Positions 32,168 to 38,952 of a stretch of DNA of 64,000 nt are shown in pieces (position 1 is the stretch's first letter; the number at the start of each line of letters is the position of its first letter). Made by a program: the position numbers and the translations under genes. The notes beneath the pieces are model-generated. The model was not told the DNA's origin and did not search any database. It was given only the letters and a program-made list of their open reading frames with translations. The stretch comes from Clostridia bacterium (GTDB lineage Bacteria > Bacillota > Clostridia > UMGS1883 > UMGS1540), in assembly GCA_017442155.1 (NCBI GenBank), contig JAFSAU010000038.1, forward strand, positions 60,908-124,907, written 5' to 3'.

Positions 32168-34147
32168 TCATTTTTTAGCCGGATTTTCCCATAGCGGCAC
32201 AGTTTCGAGATGCACTGCATCCCCCTGCACTGTCAGGCGGATGCCGCACATGGCAAGGCTATCCGAAAACAAGGTTTTGGCAGAAATATCGGCAGTCTGT
32301 GCGACGGTAATATACCGGACACCGTTTTTTTCGGACATATCCGTTTTGGAGCCGGGGATTACCACAAAAACGTCTGTGCCCCGGCCGTGGAGCGTTTCGG
32401 TAATCACCCGTTCAAAAAGCTCTGCCTCGGCCTGGTCTGTAAAAGCGGAAAGCGGGTCGGAGAGAAGGAAAAATACATTTTTTGCTTCTGCTTCCTCGCA
32501 GATTTCCAGAATATATTGCCACTGGTCAGCATTCTGTGCCCGGATGCCCTTCTCTGCATCCACTGTCACAAACAAGCTGTCCTCAGCTTCTGTGGTCGAA
32601 AACCGGCTGACGGGGATGGACGTTTCGCTTTCATACCGTCCAAACGTAAACACCAGTTCTCCGGCTTTCGCCAATGCCTCCAACCTTGCCGCCGCCAGAA
32701 TATCCAGACAGTTTTTTTGCTTTGCCTTTCCCGGCAGAAGCAGAATGCTCACGCCCGTCTCCGGCTTTTCCTCCGCATAGTCTGCAGGGCGGGCCAGCAC
32801 TTGGATTTCCAGCTCTCCCGTCACGTTTTCGCAATTTGCCGTCACACGGCACAGCCCTGTGTGGTCGGGATAGAAAATGTTGCCGGTAAAGGTGCCGTCC
32901 GGGGAAGAAAAGGTGATTTCGCGGTCGGCGATGTAAACGGGGTTATGATATTCATCGTAGGCTTCCAGATACAGATGCGCGCCCTCTCCTTCTGTCACAG
33001 CCTCGCCGGCTATGCCGACTTCAAGCGAAGAAAGCGTTCCGGCCCGGCCCGTAAACCGCACCCCGAGAGCCGTAGAAACGGCGCGGAGAGATCCTTCTGA
33101 CGGAAGGTTTGCAACCTGCAATTCTCCGCTGGCACCGTCACGGGCTACCATGGTGGTGCTGCCGCCGCCGTCAAGATTGATGGCCGTGTACGCGCCAACA
33201 GAAAGCATATAATCGGCAAGGGACGTCTGGGTCATCCCGGCAAGAGCCGTCTGTCGTCCGTCCACCGTGACAAGATACAGGGTGTTTCCGTCCTTACTTA
33301 TTCCTGCCGCTGTGCGTGGATGCGTGCCGGAAACGGTATTTGTAAATGCAGCCCGTTTCCCGTCCTTTACCAGCAGTGTCCCGCCGCCGATGGCGGTACG
33401 GATTTCGCTGAAATCCGGCGTCAGCCGGTAGGAAAGCGTAATTTCGTCTCCGGGCTGAAAATTATCCACAAGATAGGTGCTTGTGTGGGTGGAGGTGGCC
33501 AGTACAAAGCCGTTTTCAGGCACTTCCACACCATCCATGTCCTGCCGGATTTCCTGCACAATGCCATCCGCGGCTACAAGCTCCGAAATACCGTCGCGAC
33601 TGCCCGGTGTGGTCCCGCCCCAGGCAGAGGTGTACAAAACCATGGACTCCATGGAATGATATTTATTGATATGGATGATTTCCGCTTCATACCCTTCGGG
33701 GCAGGTGACAATCAGCTCCATGTCTACATAATCGGCAAACACATTCCCCTCCGTGTCCTCCATAAGAGCGGCCAGACCCGTATCGTGTGCGGGGGAGGAT
33801 ATCACCTCGCCGTCGGCTACTGTAAAGCCGAGGGGCGTGCCTTCCCAGTTAAAAAAGTCCCCGTTCACAGCCGCGACGGTATTGGCCGCCTTTGCCATGG
33901 TAAGTACACTGCTGTTATGCTGAATCCCCCGGCTGTCATACAGGGCTTCCAGCTTCAGATTTTCATTTGTCAGGTCAATTTCCAGAATGTTGACCCGCAT
34001 CCATCCGTCAGAGGAAAAACGCACATCCTTTGTAAGCGTTACACCTTCTGTAAGTATCGTATCTGTTTTTTCTGCCCATAGTTCCTTGGCACTCGCCGGC
34101 ATCAGAAGCAAACCCGCCGCAAAGAGGGACAGAAGTTTTTTCTTCAT
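32168..34147 (-). CDS. Secreted protein with phosphodiester glycosidase (NAGPA) domain
   Basis: 659 aa from the ATG at 34147, 11 bp after AGGAGG; another ATG at 34156 is only 2 bp from it. Signal peptide KKKLLSLFAAGLLLMPASA. The NAGPA domain lies at about 80-390: AAVNGDFFNWEGTPLGF (about 95), GIGGGTLLVKDG-type segment IGGGTLLVKDGKR, HPRTAAGISKDG and the signature AINLDGGGSTTMV (about 325). Bacterial members such as YngK-related proteins act on phosphodiester-linked sugars, possibly in wall polymers or spore cortex. The rest (about 400-659) looks beta-rich then alpha/beta and is unassigned. A minus-strand TATACT at 34197-34202 may be its -10. Confidence 0.85.
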   Translation of the reverse strand: MKKKLLSLFAAGLLLMPASAKELWAEKTDTILTEGVTLTKDVRFSSDGWMRVNILEIDLTNENLKLEALYDSRGIQHNSSVLTMAKAANTVAAVNGDFFNWEGTPLGFTVADGEVISSPAHDTGLAALMEDTEGNVFADYVDMELIVTCPEGYEAEIIHINKYHSMESMVLYTSAWGGTTPGSRDGISELVAADGIVQEIRQDMDGVEVPENGFVLATSTHTSTYLVDNFQPGDEITLSYRLTPDFSEIRTAIGGGTLLVKDGKRAAFTNTVSGTHPRTAAGISKDGNTLYLVTVDGRQTALAGMTQTSLADYMLSVGAYTAINLDGGGSTTMVARDGASGELQVANLPSEGSLRAVSTALGVRFTGRAGTLSSLEVGIAGEAVTEGEGAHLYLEAYDEYHNPVYIADREITFSSPDGTFTGNIFYPDHTGLCRVTANCENVTGELEIQVLARPADYAEEKPETGVSILLLPGKAKQKNCLDILAAARLEALAKAGELVFTFGRYESETSIPVSRFSTTEAEDSLFVTVDAEKGIRAQNADQWQYILEICEEAEAKNVFFLLSDPLSAFTDQAEAELFERVITETLHGRGTDVFVVIPGSKTDMSEKNGVRYITVAQTADISAKTLFSDSLAMCGIRLTVQGDAVHLETVPLWENPAKK

Positions 34148-34333
34148 TTTTTGCATATCCTCCTGTTGTTTTCTGCCGCAAAAACCGCGGCAAATATAGT
34201 ATAGCACATTTTGGCGAAAGATAAAAGAGGAAAAGGGGAGTTTGCAAAAATTGTTACAGTTTTTTCATTTTTTCCGGTCGAAAATCAAGAATTTTGTAAA
34301 CCATCATTTTGGCTATAAAACCGCATTTTTGAG

Positions 34334-34429
34334 TTATCCACATATTCCGAATAAAACGGGTGAATCGTATGTGGAAAATGTGGATAACTTGTTGGATAAC
34401 TTAAAAAAACGTGCTTTTTCTGTGGATAA
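34334..34429. promoter_or_regulatory. Cluster of DnaA boxes
   Basis: Three perfect DnaA boxes: TTATCCACA at 34334-34342 and its complement TGTGGATAA at 34379-34387 and 34421-34429, plus a near match TTGGATAAC at 34392-34400. They lie in a 466-bp A+T-rich gap (34148-34613) that holds no supported gene. No dnaA, dnaN or gidA gene is adjacent, so this is not an obvious oriC; a DnaA-titration site or DnaA control of the spoIIA operon is possible. Confidence 0.75.
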
Positions 34430-34513
34430 CTTTCAGAGAATAACTTTGCAGAACATTTCTTATTTTGGACGATGGTTTACATAATTCCTTTGCAATTTTT
34501 AAAATAAGGTCAA

Positions 34514-34568
34514 TACGACAAAAGTAGTGTTTTTTCGCGAAAGGATTTTAAAAAGCGGCCGCGAATAA
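34514..34568 (+). promoter_or_regulatory. Sigma-H promoter and Spo0A-like box of spoIIA operon
   Basis: AAAGGATTT (34540-34548), an 11-bp gap and CGCGAATAA (34560-34568) fit the sigma-H consensus RNAGGAWWW-N11/12-RNNGAATWW except for one base. TACGACAAA (34514-34522), 18 bp upstream, differs by one base from the reverse complement of the Spo0A box. The same pair of inputs drives spoIIA in Bacillus subtilis. Confidence 0.7.
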
Positions 34569-34613
34569 GACGTTTAAATGGAAAAATATTCCAAAGTCAA
34601 AGGAGGACAAACT

Positions 34614-34949
34614 ATGGAACTGATATGCAAAACTACAGGCCGTGCACTTTTGGCAGAGATGCGGGGTGAGCTGGACCATCATAACGCCGCGCATGTGCGG
34701 GAGGAGCTGGAAAGCCGGTTTGCTGCGGCCGGGATGCGTAACCTGATTTTTGACCTGTCGGGGCTGCGGTTTATGGATAGCTCGGGCCTTGGTATTCTGA
34801 TTGGCCGGTATAAAACGGTGACGGCCCTCGGCGGACAGGTGCGGATTGCCGCACCCAGCGAGCAGGCGGACAAGCTTCTGCGCCTTGCGGGCATCCATAA
34901 AATTATTCCGATGTATGAGAATCTGCAGGACGCCATGACCGGACTGTAA
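34614..34949 (+). CDS. spoIIAA: Anti-sigma F factor antagonist SpoIIAA
   Basis: 111 aa STAS-domain protein. The phosphorylated serine lies in FMDSSGLGILIGR (about 57-58). When dephosphorylated it binds SpoIIAB and frees sigma F in the forespore. ATG follows AGGAGG by 7 bp. First of three genes spoIIAA-spoIIAB-sigF in the canonical order. Confidence 0.97.
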   Translation: MELICKTTGRALLAEMRGELDHHNAAHVREELESRFAAAGMRNLIFDLSGLRFMDSSGLGILIGRYKTVTALGGQVRIAAPSEQADKLLRLAGIHKIIPMYENLQDAMTGL

Positions 34950-34961
34950 GGAGGGGAAAAA

Positions 34962-35381
34962 GTGGAAAACAAAGTAAAAATTATTTTGGACGCCCGTTCG
35001 GTAAACGAAGGGTTTGCACGGGTGGCGGCGGCTGCGTTTGCTGCCGCTCTGGACCCCACTGTGGAGGAGCTGGCCGATATTAAAACCGCCGTCAGTGAGG
35101 CAGTAACAAACGCAATTATTCATGGCTATGAAGGAAAAAGCGGCCGGGTGTGTATGGAAATGACGGCGAACGGGAATCTGCTCACCGTCTCCGTTACGGA
35201 CAGGGGACGGGGAATCGCGGACATCAAGCAGGCCATGTGTCCGCTCTACACCTCCAAGCCGCATCTGGAACGGAGCGGCATGGGATTTACGGTGATGGAA
35301 AGCTTTATGGACAGCTTAGCTGTTTCCTCCCGGCCGGGCGAAGGAACCCGGGTGGTGATGACCAAGCGGATTCATGGGTAA
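34962..35381 (+). CDS. spoIIAB: Anti-sigma F factor SpoIIAB (serine kinase)
   Basis: 139 aa GHKL kinase. ATP-binding N-box EAVTNAIIHGYEG (about 47-59), G1 region VTDRGRGIADI (about 79) and RSGMGFTVMESFMD (about 105) are visible. Phosphorylates SpoIIAA and holds sigma F. GTG start after GGAGGGG. Overlaps sigF by 8 bp, keeping their amounts matched. Confidence 0.97.
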   Translation: MENKVKIILDARSVNEGFARVAAAAFAAALDPTVEELADIKTAVSEAVTNAIIHGYEGKSGRVCMEMTANGNLLTVSVTDRGRGIADIKQAMCPLYTSKPHLERSGMGFTVMESFMDSLAVSSRPGEGTRVVMTKRIHG

Positions 35382-36099
35382 CGGTACATACGCGGCCATC
35401 CGGGCTGCCCAGAGCGGAGACAGTGCCGCAATGGAAAAACTGACGAAGGAAAACATACCGCTGATTCGGAGTATCGCCGGACGCTTCCGGGGGCGGGGAA
35501 CGGAGGACGAGGACCTCTTTCAGCTGGGTGCCATTGGCTTTATCAAGGCCGTCCGTGGCTTTGATACAAAGCGGGGGCTGGCACTGTCCACCTATGCTGT
35601 ACCTATGATCATGGGCGAAATCCGGCGGCATCTTCGCGACAGCGGAATGATTCGGGTCAGCCGGAGCACAAAGGAGCTGGCCGCCCGTGCCGCGCAGGTT
35701 GCCCGGACGCTTTCCATGCAGACGGGAAGAGAGGTACCGCTGTCGGCAGTGGCAGCCGAAATCGGCGTTACGCCCGAAGAGGTGGCGGCGGCTATGGAGG
35801 CGGTGCAGATGCCGGATTCCCTCGAACGGCCCATCGGAGACGGGGAGGGCCGACTGTCCGATATTCTGGAAGGGAAGGAGGATATTGCCGAAAAGGCCGC
35901 GGACCGGGTGACAATAGAGCGGCTTCTGCATACCGGAAACATGCAGGAAAAAAATGTAATTCTCTGCCGGTATTTCCGGGATAAGACCCAGAGCGAAACG
36001 GCACGGATGCTGGGTCTGAGCCAGGTGCAGGTTTCACGGATTGAAAAAAGGGCCATCGCCCGGCTGCGCGGTCTTTTGAAGCCCGGCGCGGCCGACTGA
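35374..36099 (+). CDS. sigF: RNA polymerase sigma-F factor
   Basis: 241 aa. Region 2 contains EDLFQLGAIGFIKAVRGFD (about 48-66), then STYAVPMIMGEIRRHLRDSG (about 73-92). The C-terminal helix-turn-helix of region 4 is SETARMLGLSQVQVSRIEKR (about 208). First forespore-specific sigma factor of sporulation. Identity rests on length, sequence and the spoIIA context. Confidence 0.96.
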   Translation: MGNGTYAAIRAAQSGDSAAMEKLTKENIPLIRSIAGRFRGRGTEDEDLFQLGAIGFIKAVRGFDTKRGLALSTYAVPMIMGEIRRHLRDSGMIRVSRSTKELAARAAQVARTLSMQTGREVPLSAVAAEIGVTPEEVAAAMEAVQMPDSLERPIGDGEGRLSDILEGKEDIAEKAADRVTIERLLHTGNMQEKNVILCRYFRDKTQSETARMLGLSQVQVSRIEKRAIARLRGLLKPGAAD

Positions 36100-36118
36100 C
36101 AAAAATTTGAAAAAAGAC

Positions 36119-36147
36119 TTGACTTTTTACAGCGTTTTGTGTATACT
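36119..36147 (+). promoter_or_regulatory. Promoter downstream of sigF
   Basis: TTGACT (36119-36124), 17-bp spacer, TATACT (36142-36147), typical of sigma A. It directs the Gin-like and sigma-like genes. Confidence 0.7.
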
Positions 36148-36185
36148 TATCTTGTTGCAAAAAAGCAACAACGAAAGGAGGCTGT

Positions 36186-36383
36186 ATGTCGGAACAGAAA
36201 AAATGCATACTTTGCAGAGAAGAGGAATGTCTTTCCACTCTCGGACAATTCTGCCTTTGCACGGACTGCCGGAAGCAAGTTTTGCAGGATGCACTTGTTT
36301 TTGCAAAACGGAACACGACCAGGGGCACGCTGTATCATGCGGCATTTGAAGCCCTATCGGCCGAATATGAAAAGGAGGCATGA
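36186..36383 (+). CDS. csfB: Gin/CsfB-like anti-sigma protein (small zinc-finger)
   Basis: 65 aa. Two cysteine pairs, CILC (8-11) and CLCTDC (24-29), resemble Gin (CsfB), a forespore protein that restrains sigma G and sigma E. Length and the location directly after sigF agree. RBS AAAGGAGG. Other small zinc-ribbon proteins cannot be excluded from sequence alone. It ends in TGA inside the ribosome-binding region of the next gene. Confidence 0.65.
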   Translation: MSEQKKCILCREEECLSTLGQFCLCTDCRKQVLQDALVFAKRNTTRGTLYHAAFEALSAEYEKEA

Positions 36384-36384
36384 G

Positions 36385-36945
36385 ATGCGTCAAAATGATG
36401 TAACAGAGAAAAAATTGACTTTAAAAAATGAATTGCAGGAAATGATTAACCGGGGCATCTCCCGCGCGGTACAGGCCGGCGCGCAAAGCGCACGGCAGAA
36501 AGAAACGCGCGGCTGTCGGGAAAGAGTGGAACGGCTACTGTATGCGAGGAGCGGGCTGGAAATCCTGATTACCTCGCTGGAGGAGGAGCTGGCACTTTAT
36601 AGGGACGATGTGCCGCCCTCCACCATGGCCTACGAAAAAACAGGGAATAAGGTAGTGCATCTCCTGCCCTCCGGCGAAGCCCTCGGCATGACCCAGGGCC
36701 GGGAGGGAATGGAGGCACTTCTGGCACGGAACCGCCTTGCAGTAAAAAGAATAGACAGGGCAGTTGCCACCCTTTCGGATGACCCCTATTTTGATATTTT
36801 GCCGCTGAAATATACGGAAGGATTGCCGGAAGAGGAAATCGCTGAACGGCTGTGCTGCGACCCTTCCACCATCCGCCGGAATAAAAATCGCCTTCTGGAA
36901 AGGCTTGCTATTATATTCTTTGGAATCGATGCATTGGGAGTGTAA
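36385..36945 (+). CDS. Sigma-70 region 4-like (ArpU/RinA-type) DNA-binding protein
   Basis: 186 aa from the ATG at 36385, which follows AAAGGAGG. The C terminus (about 130-175) has a helix-turn-helix like sigma region 4: LPLKYTEGLPEEEIAERLCC then DPSTIRRNKNRLLERLA. The N-terminal part is helical and charged (about 10-75). Similar proteins control late genes in phages (ArpU) but also occur as stray regulators. Located 1 bp after the Gin-like gene and sharing its promoter. Function unknown. Confidence 0.65.
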   Translation: MRQNDVTEKKLTLKNELQEMINRGISRAVQAGAQSARQKETRGCRERVERLLYARSGLEILITSLEEELALYRDDVPPSTMAYEKTGNKVVHLLPSGEALGMTQGREGMEALLARNRLAVKRIDRAVATLSDDPYFDILPLKYTEGLPEEEIAERLCCDPSTIRRNKNRLLERLAIIFFGIDALGV

Positions 36946-36948
36946 AAT

Positions 36949-37189
36949 AAGCTGGATGTCGGCAAGGAAGATTAGGTTTTGAAGTCAGATTTCACCTTAT
37001 ACTGCATCAAAAATCTCCGAAATACGAAAGTATTCCGAAAATTTTGTTCTTTGTCTAAGCTGAAATCTGATTTTCAAAACTGCGCAGCACCTTAGAAACA
37101 GAAATTTCAGATGGATAATAAGGCAAAAACACGCAGATATCCTGAAATTACCTGTTTTAAGGCAATTCTTCCTTAACGACATCCAGCTT
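36949..37189. mobile_element. MITE-like element with 23-bp terminal inverted repeats
   Basis: 241 bp. The ends 36949-36971 and 37167-37189 are inverted copies matching at 21 of 23 positions (outer part AAGCTGGATGTCG). An inner inverted repeat pairs GTTTTGAAGTCAGATTTCA (36976-36994) with 37061-37080. No transposase and no credible gene inside. No clear target-site duplication is visible. Marks the left edge of a more A+T-rich segment. Confidence 0.7.
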
Positions 37190-37217
37190 TGTTTACGCTC
37201 CCTTTTTTTCGATGATT

Positions 37218-37403
37218 TTATTTTCCTTTATTGATTTTCTCAAGAATTTTCTGAAAGTTCGCCTCCATTTCTTCGGGAGACAGCTCCGGCACCGTAATGT
37301 TTTCTATTCCCCGCATTTCCTCTTCTAATAGCTCTTCTTCAGCAACTTTTGCGATATATTTCAGTAACAATTCTTCTGCCAAGGGTAAATTTTCTTCTTT
37401 CAC
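37218..37403 (-). CDS. Small acidic protein of unknown function
   Basis: 61 aa from a GTG at 37403, 9 bp after AAGGAG. About one third of residues are Glu, with a central EELLEEEMRGIE and helical pattern throughout. No cysteines or membrane segment. It has a strong own promoter divergent from the XRE regulator at 37561, so the two probably form a regulated pair. I recognise no family. Confidence 0.6.
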   Translation of the reverse strand: MKEENLPLAEELLLKYIAKVAEEELLEEEMRGIENITVPELSPEEMEANFQKILEKINKGK

Positions 37404-37462
37404 AATATTTATCTCCTTTCTTATGCAAAAACTTCGTATGAATATTTTGTACATCGTTCTTT

Positions 37463-37491
37463 ATTATATATGAAACAATCATTAAAGTCAA
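37463..37491 (-). promoter_or_regulatory. Promoter of the small acidic protein
   Basis: Minus-strand TTGACT (37486-37491), 17-bp spacer, TATAAT (37463-37468). Confidence 0.75.
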
Positions 37492-37519
37492 TGAAAATCA
37501 ATGAAATATTTAGATGTTT

Positions 37520-37548
37520 TTGCACACGCTATATAGTACAATTAGATA
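37520..37548 (+). promoter_or_regulatory. Possible promoter of XRE regulator
   Basis: TTGCAC (37520-37525), 17-bp spacer, TAGATA (37543-37548), only 12 bp before the start codon, so the leader would be very short. Confidence 0.5.
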
Positions 37549-37560
37549 TAGGTGATATAA

Positions 37561-37872
37561 ATGGAATTGAAAGAGTTTAGTGCCAGGCTTTCTCAATTAC
37601 GTCTTAACAAAGGTGTCTCTGCAAGAGATATGAGTTTGTCTATTGGCCAGAGTCAAAGCTATATTAATAACATAGAGAACGGTGTGGCGTTTCCGTCCAT
37701 GACAGTATTTTTCTATATCTGTGAATATCTGAATATCACGCCTGCGGAGTTTTTTGATACCGCGTCGGCGAATCCCACAAAGGAAAAAGAGCTTTTGTCG
37801 GAATTGAAGGGACTGCGGACGGAAGACATGGATGCATTGATTGCACTGGCAAAATCTCTGAAGAAAAAATAG
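37561..37872 (+). CDS. XRE-family (Cro/cI-like) transcription regulator
   Basis: 103 aa. Helix-turn-helix at about 20-45: SARDMSLSIGQSQSYINNIE, then FPSMTVFFYICEYLNITPAE typical of HTH_3. The C-terminal 30 residues are a charged tail (ALAKSLKKK). Divergent from the acidic protein, which it probably controls. The Shine-Dalgarno sequence (AGGTGAT) is weak, in line with low expression. Confidence 0.88.
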   Translation: MELKEFSARLSQLRLNKGVSARDMSLSIGQSQSYINNIENGVAFPSMTVFFYICEYLNITPAEFFDTASANPTKEKELLSELKGLRTEDMDALIALAKSLKKK

Positions 37873-37882
37873 AATGAAAATG

Positions 37883-37928
37883 ATATGCACCCCCAACAGC
37901 ATCTGACTTTTAGGGGTGCATATTTTTG
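37883..37928 (+). terminator. Terminator after XRE gene
   Basis: ATATGCACCCC (37883-37893) pairs with GGGGTGCATAT (37913-37923), followed by TTTTT. Confidence 0.85.
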
Positions 37929-37947
37929 TATTCTCAATCATGAGCCA

Positions 37948-37982
37948 CGAAAATCGTTTGAGACTATCTCAAACGATTTTCG
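37948..37982. repeat. 16-bp perfect hairpin overlapping the araC stop codon
   Basis: CGAAAATCGTTTGAGA (37948-37963) is the exact reverse complement of 37967-37982, with a 3-nt loop. One arm contains the last codons and stop of the AraC-type gene. It may act as a 3' stabiliser or weak terminator; no long T-run follows on either strand. Confidence 0.75.
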
Positions 37983-38796
37983 ATGCAGTTCGGTATTGTT
38001 TTGGGGTTATACCGTTGCAGGCTTTAAATACGGAATAAAAACGATTCACACTGCTATATCCTACGGCTGTTGCAATCTCTTCAATGGTCTTATCTGTATC
38101 GGTAAGCAACGTTTTTGCTTTATGCATTCTTAAACGTAAGATTCGCTCACGAAATGTCTGGCCGTAGAGACTTGCAATGATTCTTTGTGTCTGTTGGACA
38201 CTCAGATGAAGCAAATCTGACAGTTCGGTTATTTTGGGTTTCTGATTATATTCAGACTGAAAATACTGCTCAATCATATATATTCTGTAATGATTGTTCT
38301 CCAGGGTGGCGGTATTTTTTGTACTCATATTCTCCGGCAGGGAAATTTCAGTAAACATTGCGGCAATTTCATGCAAGCAGGCAACAATAAGCTCTTTTTT
38401 ATATGTATAATTGCTGTAATAATATTCCGGAATTCTCTCGAAAGCACCGGAAGCGGGAAAGTTTTGAAAGACCCGTATGTTCTGTTCTGCCGCAAACGTA
38501 TCATTTTTCCAGAAAGATAGAAATATACAATACGCATCGGCATCGGCAGAAAGGGAATGAACGGTGCCTTCCGCAATCAGAAGCACATCGCCTGCTGTGA
38601 TTTTTTGCGTATCTTTTTCACATACGATTTCTATAGAGCCCTTCAAGCAATATATTATTTCATTGAATTTATGGGAATGATTTTCAGAATGATATGGACT
38701 CTTGCGTCCAAACCCTTTATCCGCAAAGAAAATGAATTCTGTATCTGCTACCGAAACGTGGAATTCGTCATATAAAGGATTGAACTTTTTTTCCAT
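37969..38796 (-). CDS. AraC-family transcription regulator with cupin sensor
   Basis: 275 aa from the ATG at 38796 after AGGTG. The N-terminal cupin (about 20-110; HSENHSHKFNEIIYCLKGSI, then GDVLLIAEGTVHSL) would bind a sugar or other effector. The C-terminal double HTH (about 175-275) has LLHLSVQQTQRIIASLYG and EEIATAVGYSSVNRFYSVFK. Divergent from a glycosidase-like gene and a transporter, so it likely activates them in response to their substrate. Confidence 0.92.
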   Translation of the reverse strand: MEKKFNPLYDEFHVSVADTEFIFFADKGFGRKSPYHSENHSHKFNEIIYCLKGSIEIVCEKDTQKITAGDVLLIAEGTVHSLSADADAYCIFLSFWKNDTFAAEQNIRVFQNFPASGAFERIPEYYYSNYTYKKELIVACLHEIAAMFTEISLPENMSTKNTATLENNHYRIYMIEQYFQSEYNQKPKITELSDLLHLSVQQTQRIIASLYGQTFRERILRLRMHKAKTLLTDTDKTIEEIATAVGYSSVNRFYSVFKACNGITPKQYRTASKIV

Positions 38797-38820
38797 CGGA
38801 GACACCTTCTTTCGTATAGC

Positions 38821-38849
38821 ATTATAGCAGATTAAGAACAAAGAAGCAA
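38821..38849 (-). promoter_or_regulatory. Promoter of araC-type gene
   Basis: Minus-strand TTGCTT (38844-38849), 17-bp spacer, TATAAT (38821-38826). Confidence 0.7.
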
Positions 38850-38902
38850 GAAGAAACTATCGATATACAACATTGTTCCTGCAAAAATGGTATGTTAGAA
38901 GA

Positions 38903-38931
38903 TTGATTCTGCATCGTATGTATGATAAAAT
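38903..38931 (+). promoter_or_regulatory. Promoter of glycosidase-like gene
   Basis: TTGATT (38903-38908), 17-bp spacer, TAAAAT (38926-38931), divergent from the araC promoter across 53 bp where the regulator could bind. Confidence 0.65.
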
Positions 38932-38952
38932 GTAAAAAAAGGGGGCGGAAAC

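Noticed and set aside
34242..34484. 80-codon plus-strand frame through the DnaA-box region
   Set aside because: No ribosome-binding site, spans regulatory repeats, and its sequence follows the DnaA boxes rather than a protein family.
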